Positions 17,837 through 26,089 of a DNA stretch of 64,000 nucleotides are shown piece by piece. The stretch's first letter is position 1; every line of letters starts with the position of its first letter. Position numbers and translations under genes: made by a program. A model generated the notes under the pieces. It did no database searches, was not told the origin of the DNA, and was given only the letters and a program-made list of their open reading frames with translations. Origin of the DNA: Barnesiella sp. (GTDB lineage Bacteria; Bacteroidota; Bacteroidia; Bacteroidales; Muribaculaceae); contig JAAVEW010000008.1 of NCBI GenBank assembly GCA_014801075.1, forward strand, positions 79,850 through 143,849. The letters are read 5' to 3'.

Positions 17837-19503
17837 CAGTCGTTGATAGGTTCCACCCACTTGCCGTCGGCCTTGATGAGCGCTATTAGTCGCGGCAGAG
17901 CTTCATCGGCGGGAATGTTGCGCTCGATGCACTCCTTTTGGCGGTAAAGGCTTACGCGACCTGCGGCGGCGCCTACGTAGCCGTAGTCGGCATCGGCCAT
18001 CTCGCCGGGACCGTTGACTATGCAGCCCATGACACCGATTTTGAGGTGACGCAGGTGGGAGAGTTCGCGCTTTATGGTGTTGACGGTCGATTGCAGGTCG
18101 AACATGGTGCGGCCGCAGCCGGGGCACGAGATAAACTCGGTGCGCGAGAAACGGAGTCTGGCGGCCTGTAGAATGCCGAGCGACAGCGCTGATAGCGCGT
18201 CGGCATCGAGCACCGATGACTTGACCGAGATACCGTCGGCAAATCCGCAGAGCAGCAGTGCCCCCATATCGGCCGAAGCATACACCACGACAGCCTCGGC
18301 GGGAGTGTTGCCGTAGTCGATTTCGGGAATGAGCGGATTGTCGATGCCCGCGTCGGTGAGCGCGTGCATGGCGGCTTTGAGTGCAGCGGCAGGATTAATG
18401 TGGGAGGTGGTGAGTACCAGTATCTTACCCTTGGCACGACGAGCTTCGGCTATGAGCGTGTCGGCATCAGTGTCGACACTGATGCGCACCATGTCGCCGA
18501 CAGGAATATCGTCGACAGCGAGAGCCACGGCAGTGTTGCCGCCGCCTACATTGCCAACGGCCACCGACTTGCGGCGCGCAGGTTCTACGGCATTGTAGCC
18601 CTCGTAAGGCTTGCCCTCAATAGCACCGACAGCGGCCCAGGCGTCAAGACGGCCAGTGAGCATCGCGGCCACTGGAATCTCGCACTCAGGCTCCTCGCTG
18701 AGCGATACCCTGATAGTGTCGCCGATGCCCTCGGCAAGGAGAGCGCCGATACCTACGGCGGAGCGGATGCGGCCATCCTCGCCGTTGCCCGCCTCGGTCA
18801 CACCGAGATGGAGCGGGTAGTGCATATCCTCCTTATCCATAGCCTCTACGAGCAAGCGCACGGAGTTGACCATGACCACAGTGTTGGAGGCTTTGATGGA
18901 GATGACAACGTCGTTGAAATCGAGTTTGCGGAGTATGCGCAGAAATTCCATCGCGCTCTCCACCACGCCGGCGGGAGTGTCGCCGTATCGGCTCATAATG
19001 CGGTCGGAGAGCGAACCGTGGTTCACGCCGATACGTAGCGCTGTGGAGTGCTCGCGGCAGATGTCGACGAGCGGACGCAGGCGCTGCTCTATGCGGCGTA
19101 TCTCCTCGGCATACTCCTCGTCGGTGTACTCCAGATGGCGGAACGTGCGGGCCGGGTCGACGAAGTTGCCGGGGTTGATTCTCACCTTCTCCACGATGGC
19201 AGCCGCAGCATCGGCCGCGGCGGGGTTGAAGTGGATATCGGCCACGAGTGGAGCGTCGTAGCCCTTGGCACGAAGTTGCGCATGAATGTCGGCAAGATTG
19301 TTGGCCTCGCGCACACCCTGAGCGGTGAGGCGCACTATCTCCCCGCCGGCATCGATGATGCGGGCGGCCTGCGCCACGGAACCCTCGGTGTCCATAGTGG
19401 AGGTGGAGGTCATTGACTGCAGGCGCACGGGGAAGTCACTGCCTATGTTGACGCGGCCCACGCGAGCGGTCGACGTGGGGCGGCGTGTATATCCGAAACT
19501 CAT
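17836..19503 (-). CDS. ispG: 4-hydroxy-3-methylbut-2-enyl diphosphate synthase IspG (GcpE)
   Basis: IspG carries out the penultimate step of the MEP isoprenoid pathway, converting MEcPP to HMBPP with a [4Fe-4S] cluster. At 555 residues this is the long three-domain form found in Bacteroidetes, Chlamydia and plants. The TIM barrel opens with TSTSTMDTEGSVAQAARIIDAGGEIVRLTAQG. After an inserted A* domain the C-terminal domain holds the cluster cysteines in SCPGCGRTMFDLQ and GCIVNGPGEMADADYG. It is followed directly by the M16 peptidase with overlapping stop and start codons. Confidence 0.97.
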   Translation of the reverse strand: MSFGYTRRPTSTARVGRVNIGSDFPVRLQSMTSTSTMDTEGSVAQAARIIDAGGEIVRLTAQGVREANNLADIHAQLRAKGYDAPLVADIHFNPAAADAAAAIVEKVRINPGNFVDPARTFRHLEYTDEEYAEEIRRIEQRLRPLVDICREHSTALRIGVNHGSLSDRIMSRYGDTPAGVVESAMEFLRILRKLDFNDVVISIKASNTVVMVNSVRLLVEAMDKEDMHYPLHLGVTEAGNGEDGRIRSAVGIGALLAEGIGDTIRVSLSEEPECEIPVAAMLTGRLDAWAAVGAIEGKPYEGYNAVEPARRKSVAVGNVGGGNTAVALAVDDIPVGDMVRISVDTDADTLIAEARRAKGKILVLTTSHINPAAALKAAMHALTDAGIDNPLIPEIDYGNTPAEAVVVYASADMGALLLCGFADGISVKSSVLDADALSALSLGILQAARLRFSRTEFISCPGCGRTMFDLQSTVNTIKRELSHLRHLKIGVMGCIVNGPGEMADADYGYVGAAAGRVSLYRQKECIERNIPADEALPRLIALIKADGKWVEPIND

Positions 19504-19521
19504 ATCTGACGGAGTTACTGA

Positions 19522-20028
19522 TTAATTGGTTTTGAACTTGTATTCGATTTTGGCCAGTTCGGCGTTGGCTTTGACGATTTTCTCCTTGAGGCCGGCGCGG
19601 TAGGCGGCGAAGCGGGCGGCAACGTCGGCGTCGGTCAGTGCAATCATCTGGGTGGCAAGCACTGCGGCGTTCATCGAAGCGTTGATGCCGACGGTGGCAA
19701 CGGCGATGCCGGGAGGCATCTGTATGATGGAGAGCATGGCATCCTTACCGCCGAGAGTGGCGTCGAGGGGCACACCGATGACGGGCAGCGTGGTAGACGC
19801 AGCGATTACACCGGGCAGGGCGGCGGCCATGCCGGCTGCGGCGATGATGACTTTGAGGCCGCGCTCGGAGGCGGTGCGGGCAAACTCCTCCACTTCGGCG
19901 GGAGTGCGGTGGGCCGAGAGGGCGTTCATCTCAAAGGGTATCTCCATGCTGTCGAGAAAGTCGGCAGCTTTCTTCATCACGGGAAGGTCGGAGGTGCTTC
20001 CCATTATAATGCTTACGAGCGGTTTCAT
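19522..20028 (-). CDS. purE: N5-carboxyaminoimidazole ribonucleotide mutase PurE
   Basis: The 168-residue class I PurE moves the carboxylate of N5-CAIR to give CAIR in purine synthesis. Signature segments are IIMGSTSDLPVMKKAADFL, SAHRTPAEVEEFA, IIAAAGMAAALPGVIA and QMPPGIAVATVGI. It is located 18 bp upstream of ispG on the same strand, so the two are probably co-transcribed. Confidence 0.97.
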   Translation of the reverse strand: MKPLVSIIMGSTSDLPVMKKAADFLDSMEIPFEMNALSAHRTPAEVEEFARTASERGLKVIIAAAGMAAALPGVIAASTTLPVIGVPLDATLGGKDAMLSIIQMPPGIAVATVGINASMNAAVLATQMIALTDADVAARFAAYRAGLKEKIVKANAELAKIEYKFKTN

Positions 20029-20078
20029 AACGTCAGTATATTATTGTTATATATTAGTTCTGCAAGTTGTTGACGGCA

Positions 20079-20747
20079 TCAGGCGGCAAGCAGCTGAAAG
20101 ACCGATACCCAGAGCACGCCGTTGAAAAATCCGGCCACTACCTGCGCCAGAGTGTGGCGGTCGAGGATAAGGCGGGAGGTCATTACGGCACCCGAGGCTA
20201 TGATGGATATGATGAAAAGAGAGTCGTTGTCGCTGAGTATCATGCTGCGGTAGGAGAGGAAGAAAGTCAGCGCTGTGAGGCCGCCGATGCAGGTGGCGTG
20301 GCCGCTGATTTTCCATTTGAAATTGACTACCATGGTGACAATGGCGGTGGCACCGGCCGAGAGCATGAACATCGACAGCCACGCGGGGGAATTAATCTTG
20401 GCAAGATACAGAGCGATAGCCATGTAGGACATCGCGGCGGCCGCGTAGATGTAGGGGCGGTCGGTGCGCTCGTTGAGCGACGGGTGTTTTATGACCTTCA
20501 CCTTAGTGAGCACGAACAGCACCATTACGGGTATCATCGTGGTGATAGCAAATGTCAGCATCAGTATCTGCCAGCGCGCTCCGGCGGGGGCAAAGACGAG
20601 GTAGGTACACCACAGCGATATTGCCATCGCGTAGGTGGGCATGAGCAGCGGTGATGATACTATTGATATGATGCCGGCAATGGTTTTCACTACCGTGTCA
20701 ACCGCTTTGCTCACGTTTATTTTCGATAATTGTTTTATATCAGCCAT
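20079..20747 (-). CDS. PAP2-like phosphatase-fold membrane protein
   Basis: The 222-residue protein has six hydrophobic helices. Partial PAP2 motifs are visible: NERTDRP (motif 1-like), FKWKISGHATCIGG (SGHA, motif 2) and ASRLILDRHTLAQVVAG-type sequence near residue 195 that fits SRxxxxxHxxxQ (motif 3). It may dephosphorylate a lipid diphosphate such as undecaprenyl diphosphate or a phosphatidyl intermediate. The substrate is not determinable from sequence. It lies between purE and rpoN on the same strand. Confidence 0.75.
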   Translation of the reverse strand: MADIKQLSKINVSKAVDTVVKTIAGIISIVSSPLLMPTYAMAISLWCTYLVFAPAGARWQILMLTFAITTMIPVMVLFVLTKVKVIKHPSLNERTDRPYIYAAAAMSYMAIALYLAKINSPAWLSMFMLSAGATAIVTMVVNFKWKISGHATCIGGLTALTFFLSYRSMILSDNDSLFIISIIASGAVMTSRLILDRHTLAQVVAGFFNGVLWVSVFQLLAA

Positions 20748-20772
20748 TTTTAAAGGGTGGTGTTATGTTCTG

Positions 20773-22218
20773 TTATTGAGTTGACTGTATGGTTTTGCGC
20801 AGCCGTGCCACGGGGATGCCGAGGCGCTCGCGGTACTTGGCCACGGTGCGGCGCGCGATATTGAAACCCTGCTCCGAGAGCATCGAGGCGATGGTGTCGT
20901 CGGAGAGCGGGGAGCGTTTGTTCTCGTTGGCAATGACGCCTTTGAGGGCGTTCATTATCTGGTGGGAAGTGATGTCGTCGTTGGCAATGGGGCGCTCGTT
21001 GAAGAAGAATTTCAGCGGGTATATGCCCGATGGGGCCATGACATATTTTGAAGCGGTGGCGCGGGATATGACCGAGAGGTCGTAGCCGGTGAGTGCCGCC
21101 ACATCCTTGAGTATCATTGGTTTGAGTTGCGTCTCGTCGCCCGTGAGGAAGAAGTCGCGTTGCAGCGAGGCGATTGCGGTCATGACATTGAGCAGTGTCG
21201 ACTGGCGCATCTGCAGGGTCTTGATGAAAGCCTGCGCCTCGTCGCGGCGGGTGCGTATGAAGGTCGCCGTCTCGGCCCGTTCGCGCGGAGTTAGCGAGTC
21301 GGCAAGTGATGAGTCGAGACTGAACGATTGTGAGACGGCCAGTTCGGGAATGTTGTTGAGCAGACTGACAGTCAGCGTATTGTCATTGTCAATGTCGACC
21401 TGCAGTTCGGGGATTATCTGTCGGCCTGTGTACTCTATAGCGCTGTCGTTGAGCTGATTGCCCGGCTTGGGGTTGAGGTGGGAAATCAGTTCGATGGCAT
21501 CGTTAAGGCGCTCGTTGTCAATGCCGAGCATGTCGGCCAGACGGTCGAAATGCTTCTTGGAGAAGAGGTCGAAATAGTGGGTGAGGATTTCGCGGGCAGT
21601 GATTACCTCGACCGATGGCTTGCGGCGGTTGAGCTGCAGCAGCAGGCAGTCGCGCAGGTCGGCCGCTCCCACGCCGGCGGGGTCGAGGGTGCGGATAATG
21701 TCGAGCACCTGACGCACCTCCGCGGGGTCGGTCTCCACCGATTCGCTGAAAGTGATGTCGTCGGCAATCGCTTCGGGCGAGCGTTTCAGGTAGCCGTTGG
21801 AGTCGAGGTTGCCTATTATATAGTTGGCTATGGAGAGTTGGCGCGGGGTGAGCGACATTTCGTTGAGCTGTCGCAGCAGTTCCTCGCCGAGAGTCAGGTC
21901 GTCGTTGACAGCCACGGGGGTGTAGTACGTGTCGTTGACGCTGCGGTTGCGCGCTTCGAGCATGTAGGACGGAATCTCATCGTCGTGGCCGTAGTCGGCG
22001 AGCTGCACCTGCTCCGAGGTTTCGTTGAAGGTGTCGGCATCGTCGGCCGAGCGGGGTGTCTCCACCACCTCGAGCGCCGGCATGTCCTCAAGCGCGCGGC
22101 TCACTTCCCCCTCTATCTCGGGACCTGTCATCTCAAGCATCTTGACAAACTGCACCTGCATCGGTTTGAGCCGCTGCTGCTGTCGGAGGTCCTGCTGTTG
22201 ATGAAGTGATGTGCTCAT
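20773..22218 (-). CDS. rpoN: RNA polymerase sigma-54 factor RpoN
   Basis: The 481-residue protein has all three sigma-54 regions. The Gln-rich activator-binding N-terminus is SLHQQQDLRQQQRLKPMQVQFVKMLEM, the core-binding domain contains LLRQLNEMSLTPRQLSIANYIIGNLDSNGYL, and the DNA-binding C-terminus ends in the RpoN box ARRTVAKYRERLGIP. Sigma-54 needs an AAA+ activator for open-complex formation. A candidate sigma-54 promoter lies upstream of dnaK in this window. Confidence 0.98.
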   Translation of the reverse strand: MSTSLHQQQDLRQQQRLKPMQVQFVKMLEMTGPEIEGEVSRALEDMPALEVVETPRSADDADTFNETSEQVQLADYGHDDEIPSYMLEARNRSVNDTYYTPVAVNDDLTLGEELLRQLNEMSLTPRQLSIANYIIGNLDSNGYLKRSPEAIADDITFSESVETDPAEVRQVLDIIRTLDPAGVGAADLRDCLLLQLNRRKPSVEVITAREILTHYFDLFSKKHFDRLADMLGIDNERLNDAIELISHLNPKPGNQLNDSAIEYTGRQIIPELQVDIDNDNTLTVSLLNNIPELAVSQSFSLDSSLADSLTPRERAETATFIRTRRDEAQAFIKTLQMRQSTLLNVMTAIASLQRDFFLTGDETQLKPMILKDVAALTGYDLSVISRATASKYVMAPSGIYPLKFFFNERPIANDDITSHQIMNALKGVIANENKRSPLSDDTIASMLSEQGFNIARRTVAKYRERLGIPVARLRKTIQSTQ

Positions 22219-22307
22219 GCGCTTGGTTTAACTGTCAGGTGATAGGTAACTGTTTGAAATAATTTTGAACAGTTACTTAATTTTAACAATGCGGTATAAG
22301 TTACAGG

Positions 22308-22339
22308 CAAAGGTAACTCAATCGTTCGGGATAGCCAAA
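22308..22339 (-). promoter_or_regulatory. Candidate primary-sigma promoter for rpoN
   Basis: On the minus strand TTTG (22336-22339) is followed by a 20-bp spacer and TACCTTTG (22308-22315), an exact fit to the Bacteroidetes TTTG-N19-21-TAnnTTTG promoter. The rpoN start codon is about 90 bp downstream. It would make rpoN-PAP2-purE-ispG-M16 a possible transcription unit. Confidence 0.6.
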
Positions 22340-22348
22340 ATTGTGATG

Positions 22349-23242
22349 TTAATGAACAATAAAACTGTCGAGTGATTTTCGCTCGAAAGCGTCAATCATG
22401 GAGCCCGGAGTGGCGTTGTAGATGGTGACGCCGCGGCTTCGGGCATACTCCTCGATTATGTGATAGGCCTTGAAAGCCAGGTAGAAACTGTAGAGGATGG
22501 AGTGGAGCGGATAGCGCAGATACTCCTTGCGTATGCGGCGCTCCTCCTTCTCGTCCTCCTTGTAGAAGTGGGGCTGGCGGGAAAGCACATGGTTCTCCTC
22601 GTCGACGGTGAGGGTGGCGGTCCAAGTGTGGTCGGCGCCGGTGATGTAAATCTCGCGGTAGCCCATGCCTATGCCGGTCATGATGGCGGGAATCAGCACG
22701 TTGCGCGGGCGCGGCATGCCTCGGCGGCTGTCGAAGGCCATGCGTTCAAGCGGTCCGAAGCCCTCGATGCCCACCGCGTTGTAGTATTCCACCGTCAGAT
22801 TGCCTGATGATGTCAGCGGGCAGTTCTTCCGTGCCGCGAAGGGGAGGAAGAGGGTCATCGGCCAGTCGACGTTGCGGATATTGTCGAGGAGCCGGGCCAC
22901 GTTGGCGTCGTCGGGGTTGGCGAAGAAATGCGGGTCGGCGAGGATGTAGTATTTGGGTCGCAGTCGGGTGAACTCAGGTGCGTTGGCGGCGAAGTTGACC
23001 GCCATGGAGTCGATGCCTCCGGCAATCAGTTGCTCATGCGCGGCTATGGTGGCGGCGAGTGAGGGACCGTTGCCCATGATGAGCAGTGGGCGCGAGCCGT
23101 CGACACGCTGATAGCGGGCGCGCCTGGTCGACAGCATCAGTTTGGCTATGCTTTTCACCGACTTGGCCAGGCGCATGCCGAAGCCTTCGCGGGTGGAGTC
23201 AGAGACTGTTTTCGTCATAGTTATGGGTTTTGAGATAGTCAA
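22349..23242 (-). CDS. DUF115/MptE-like protein, probably surface-glycan related
   Basis: The 297-residue protein contains RPLLIMGNGPSLAATIA near residue 52 and KYYILADPHFF near residue 98, then EIYITGADHTWTATL. These GNGPSL and ADP/GADH segments are the pattern of the DUF115 / 6-hydroxymethylpterin-pyrophosphokinase-like family, whose members include accessory glycosyltransferases of surface structures. The first ATG overlaps the upstream SDR gene by 44 bp; MTKTVSDS at 23218 is an alternative start that also overlaps. The context with a nucleotide-sugar-like SDR suggests glycan modification, which is inference. Confidence 0.7.
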   Translation of the reverse strand: MTISKPITMTKTVSDSTREGFGMRLAKSVKSIAKLMLSTRRARYQRVDGSRPLLIMGNGPSLAATIAAHEQLIAGGIDSMAVNFAANAPEFTRLRPKYYILADPHFFANPDDANVARLLDNIRNVDWPMTLFLPFAARKNCPLTSSGNLTVEYYNAVGIEGFGPLERMAFDSRRGMPRPRNVLIPAIMTGIGMGYREIYITGADHTWTATLTVDEENHVLSRQPHFYKEDEKEERRIRKEYLRYPLHSILYSFYLAFKAYHIIEEYARSRGVTIYNATPGSMIDAFERKSLDSFIVH

Positions 23243-24110
23243 CCACGGGAGAGGGGTGGAACTCGATGGTGCGGCACAGGCGTGAATTGTCGAACGTCAG
23301 CGTGCGGTAGCGCTCGGCCAGCGACTTGCTGTTGAAACCGAACACGGGGATAAAGTCGCATACACGGGCTATGATGCGGGCTCGCTTGGCACGCAGGGTG
23401 TAGACGCGCTTGTTGTTGATGCGCAAGGCGAGAGCCTCCACGAGGTCGTGGCGCGAGGGGTCGGCGCCGTCGGTGATGTTGAAGAGGCCGTTGACCCCGC
23501 GTAGCATGACTGCGGCGCGGGCCACGTCGGTGGCATGGACAACGCTCAGGCGCGCTGTCTCGTCGTCGATATGGTGATAGTTGCCTCGGTATATACTGTT
23601 GACGAGCTGTCGCAGGCGTCCCTTCATGCCGGTGCCCACGATGTCGGGGGCGCGGAGTATGGCGAGGCTGACGTTGCGGGCGTCACACCATTGGCGAAGC
23701 ATCTGCTCCGCTTCGAGTTTGGTGCGGCCAACTTCGGTGACAGGGTCGGGCTCGCGGTTCTCGTTGATGCCGTTACCCTCGTCGGCGCCATATACCTCGG
23801 TCGATGAGATGTAGACAATCGAAGCGGGGGGATTCTTCTCGAGCGATGCGAGCAAGCGGCGGGTAGCCTCGACGTTGAGCAGCCGGGCATTGCCGCCGTG
23901 GCATGTGCCAAGCAGGTGAAACACAGTGTCGTAACGGCGCGAGGGGGTGAACTCCTCGGTAGCGAGGTTGACTACATAGTCGTTGAAGGGCGACGTGCCT
24001 GCGGTGTGCAACGCGGGAGCCGGTTCGGCCGGGAGAGTGCGGCGCAGTTCGTCGATTAAATATTTGCCAAGGAAACCGCCTGCTGCGGTAATCAATATAT
24101 CGTTGGTCAT
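23199..24110 (-). CDS. NAD-dependent epimerase/dehydratase-type SDR
   Basis: The likely start is the ATG at 24110 (MTNDILITAAGGFLGKYL), eight codons inside the track ORF, giving 303 residues. The N-terminal Rossmann loop is AAGGFLG, and VYISSTEVYGADEGNG holds the active-site serine region. The usual YxxxK reads VGRTK, so the catalytic Tyr seems to be Val, while the Lys remains. This may mark an atypical SDR. It is likely co-translated with the DUF115 gene that overlaps its 3' end. Confidence 0.8.
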   Translation of the reverse strand: MTNDILITAAGGFLGKYLIDELRRTLPAEPAPALHTAGTSPFNDYVVNLATEEFTPSRRYDTVFHLLGTCHGGNARLLNVEATRRLLASLEKNPPASIVYISSTEVYGADEGNGINENREPDPVTEVGRTKLEAEQMLRQWCDARNVSLAILRAPDIVGTGMKGRLRQLVNSIYRGNYHHIDDETARLSVVHATDVARAAVMLRGVNGLFNITDGADPSRHDLVEALALRINNKRVYTLRAKRARIIARVCDFIPVFGFNSKSLAERYRTLTFDNSRLCRTIEFHPSPVVDYLKTHNYDENSL

Positions 24111-24131
24111 TGAAAACGGTGTTATATCCCA

Positions 24132-24163
24132 CAAATTTACGGGAAATTATAGCACAACGCAAA
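24132..24163 (-). promoter_or_regulatory. Candidate primary-sigma promoter for the SDR-DUF115 pair
   Basis: On the minus strand TTTG (24160-24163), a 20-bp spacer and TAAATTTG (24132-24139) fit the Bacteroidetes consensus exactly. The -10-like element lies 22 bp from the preferred start at 24110, implying a very short leader and supporting that start over 24134. Confidence 0.6.
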
Positions 24164-24262
24164 TTTTATTATTAATTTTGTGGCAGAAGTAAACGTTGAA
24201 AATTATTTTAAACACAATCTAATGATATAGCAAGGTAATTTTCAGCTTCTGCTTAAGAAGAT

Positions 24263-25114
24263 ATGGAAGCAACTGTCGATACAACAAAGCCGCTTGAAAT
24301 CAATGTGGGAGAGGTGATTAAGCAACGACTCCCCCGTTATTGGCGCTTCATACCGCGCTGCCTGGTGAGAAAGGTGGAGCGCACCATATGTCAGGAGGAA
24401 CTTAACAAACTGCTGCGTGACAATTTCCCGCGTCGCGGGGCCGACTTCTGCCGCGGCGTGCTGAGTGACCTTGACGTGGAGGTCAGATTTCACAACACGG
24501 AGCTGATACCGCGCGACAACAGCCGGGTGCTCTTCGTCAGCAACCATCCGCTCGGCGGCCTTGACGGCATGGCGCTCATCGACTTCGTGGAGCGCTTCTA
24601 CGGCATGGCGCCGCGATTCATAGTCAACGACCTGTTGAACGCCGTCGAACCGCTGTCCGACACGTTCCTGCCCGTCAACAAGCACGGAGCGCAGTCGCGT
24701 CAGGCCATCGAGGCACTGGAGCGCGCGTTTGCCTCCGACGCGCCGCTGATCATGTTTCCCGCCGGACTGGTTTCCCGCCGCGGCAAGAAAGGAGTGGTGG
24801 CCGACCTGCAGTGGCAGAAAATGTTCGTTGCCAAGGCCCGGCAGTATGGCCGCGACATCATCCCGCTGCATTTCTATGCTGAAAATTCATCTTTTTTTTA
24901 TAAATTTGCAAAATTCAGGCAGAGAATAGGTCTGAAATTCAATATCGAGATGATATATCTGCCCCGCGAGGTGTTCCGTTCGCGAGGAAAAACCTTTGAT
25001 GTGGTGGTTGGAAAGCCGATTTCCTGCGCCACGCTCGGCGACATGCCGCCGCTTGAGAAGGCGCAGCAGATACGTCAGATTGTCTATGACCTCGATATGG
25101 AGCGGTGCCGGTAA
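24263..25114 (+). CDS. PlsC-type lysophospholipid/glycine-lipid O-acyltransferase (GlsA-like)
   Basis: The 283-residue acyltransferase carries block I in FVSNHPLGGLDGMALID (about residue 93), where H and D form the catalytic pair, and block III-like IMFPAGLVSRRGKKG near residue 173. It lies 45 bp upstream of an OlsB-like N-acyltransferase. In Bacteroides the equivalent pair (GlsB then GlsA in action) makes glycine lipids, and in bifunctional OlsF the two domains occur in this order. The predicted role is O-acylation of an N-acylated amino acid in the inner membrane. The gene name is not assigned because substrate identity is inference. Confidence 0.85.
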   Translation: MEATVDTTKPLEINVGEVIKQRLPRYWRFIPRCLVRKVERTICQEELNKLLRDNFPRRGADFCRGVLSDLDVEVRFHNTELIPRDNSRVLFVSNHPLGGLDGMALIDFVERFYGMAPRFIVNDLLNAVEPLSDTFLPVNKHGAQSRQAIEALERAFASDAPLIMFPAGLVSRRGKKGVVADLQWQKMFVAKARQYGRDIIPLHFYAENSSFFYKFAKFRQRIGLKFNIEMIYLPREVFRSRGKTFDVVVGKPISCATLGDMPPLEKAQQIRQIVYDLDMERCR

Positions 25115-25159
25115 ACTATCGGCCACCGGTAAACTTAAAACGAAAAGAATTACTCTCAG

Positions 25160-26089
25160 ATGCAACAACCTGTAATAGAGCCGGTAGATACCACGCTCAT
25201 AGAGAACGAGCTGACAGAGGATAAATATCTGCGTGCAACCAACAAGGGTGGCAACGACATATATATCGTCGACGCTTTCAACGCCCCCAACACGATGCGT
25301 GAGATAGGACGTCTGCGCGAGATAGCATTCCGTGCGGCCGGCGGCGGCACGGGCAAGGACTGCGACATTGACAGTTACGACACCATGACGCCTCCCTGCA
25401 GGCAACTTATCGTGTGGAACCCCGAGCACAGGCTCATACTTGGCGGCTACCGCTTCATCCTCGGCGAGGATGTGAAGATAGAGAGCGACGGCTCGCCCCG
25501 AATCGCTACGGCCCACATGTTTGACTTCTCCGACAACTTCGTGCGCAACTATCTGCCGTCGACCGTGGAGTTGGGCCGTTCGTTCGTGCGTCTGGAGTAT
25601 CAGTCGACACGTGCCGGCGCTAAAGCCATCTATGCCCTCGACAACCTTTGGGACGGCCTCGGCGCGCTGACCGTGAAATATCCGCAAATCAAATATCTCT
25701 TCGGCAAGGTGACGATGTATCCCAGCTACTCGGAGCATTGCCGCAACCTTATACTCCACTTCCTCCACAAGCATTTCCCCGACAACGACAACCTCGTGAC
25801 GCCGCGCAATCCGCTCGTCACCGGGGCCGACGACGAGGCTATTGCCAAGATATTCAGCGGCGAAAACTTCAAGGAGGATTACCGCATACTCAACTCCGAG
25901 GTGCGTCAGTGGGGCTACAACATACCGCCGCTGGTCAATGCCTACATGGGCCTGTCGCCCACGATGCGTATCTTCGGCACCGCCATCAACGATGAGTTCG
26001 GCGACGTGGAGGAGACCGGCATTTTCCTCGTTATCGACGAGATATTCGAGGAGAAGAAGCAACGCCACATTTCCACCTACAAGGCCTGA
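25160..26089 (+). CDS. OlsB/GlsB-like amino-acid N-acyltransferase (GNAT, hemolysin-like)
   Basis: The 309-residue protein has REIGRLREIAFRAAGGGTGKDCDID, LGGYRFILGED and the strongly diagnostic STVELGRSFVRLEYQ. These are the conserved blocks of the ornithine/glycine-lipid N-acyltransferases that transfer a 3-hydroxy-acyl chain from ACP to the amino group. Together with the adjacent PlsC-like enzyme this forms a two-step amino-acid lipid pathway; in gut Bacteroidales the product is usually glycine lipid. The stop overlaps the next start as TGATG, coupling it to the Wzi-like gene. Confidence 0.88.
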   Translation: MQQPVIEPVDTTLIENELTEDKYLRATNKGGNDIYIVDAFNAPNTMREIGRLREIAFRAAGGGTGKDCDIDSYDTMTPPCRQLIVWNPEHRLILGGYRFILGEDVKIESDGSPRIATAHMFDFSDNFVRNYLPSTVELGRSFVRLEYQSTRAGAKAIYALDNLWDGLGALTVKYPQIKYLFGKVTMYPSYSEHCRNLILHFLHKHFPDNDNLVTPRNPLVTGADDEAIAKIFSGENFKEDYRILNSEVRQWGYNIPPLVNAYMGLSPTMRIFGTAINDEFGDVEETGIFLVIDEIFEEKKQRHISTYKA

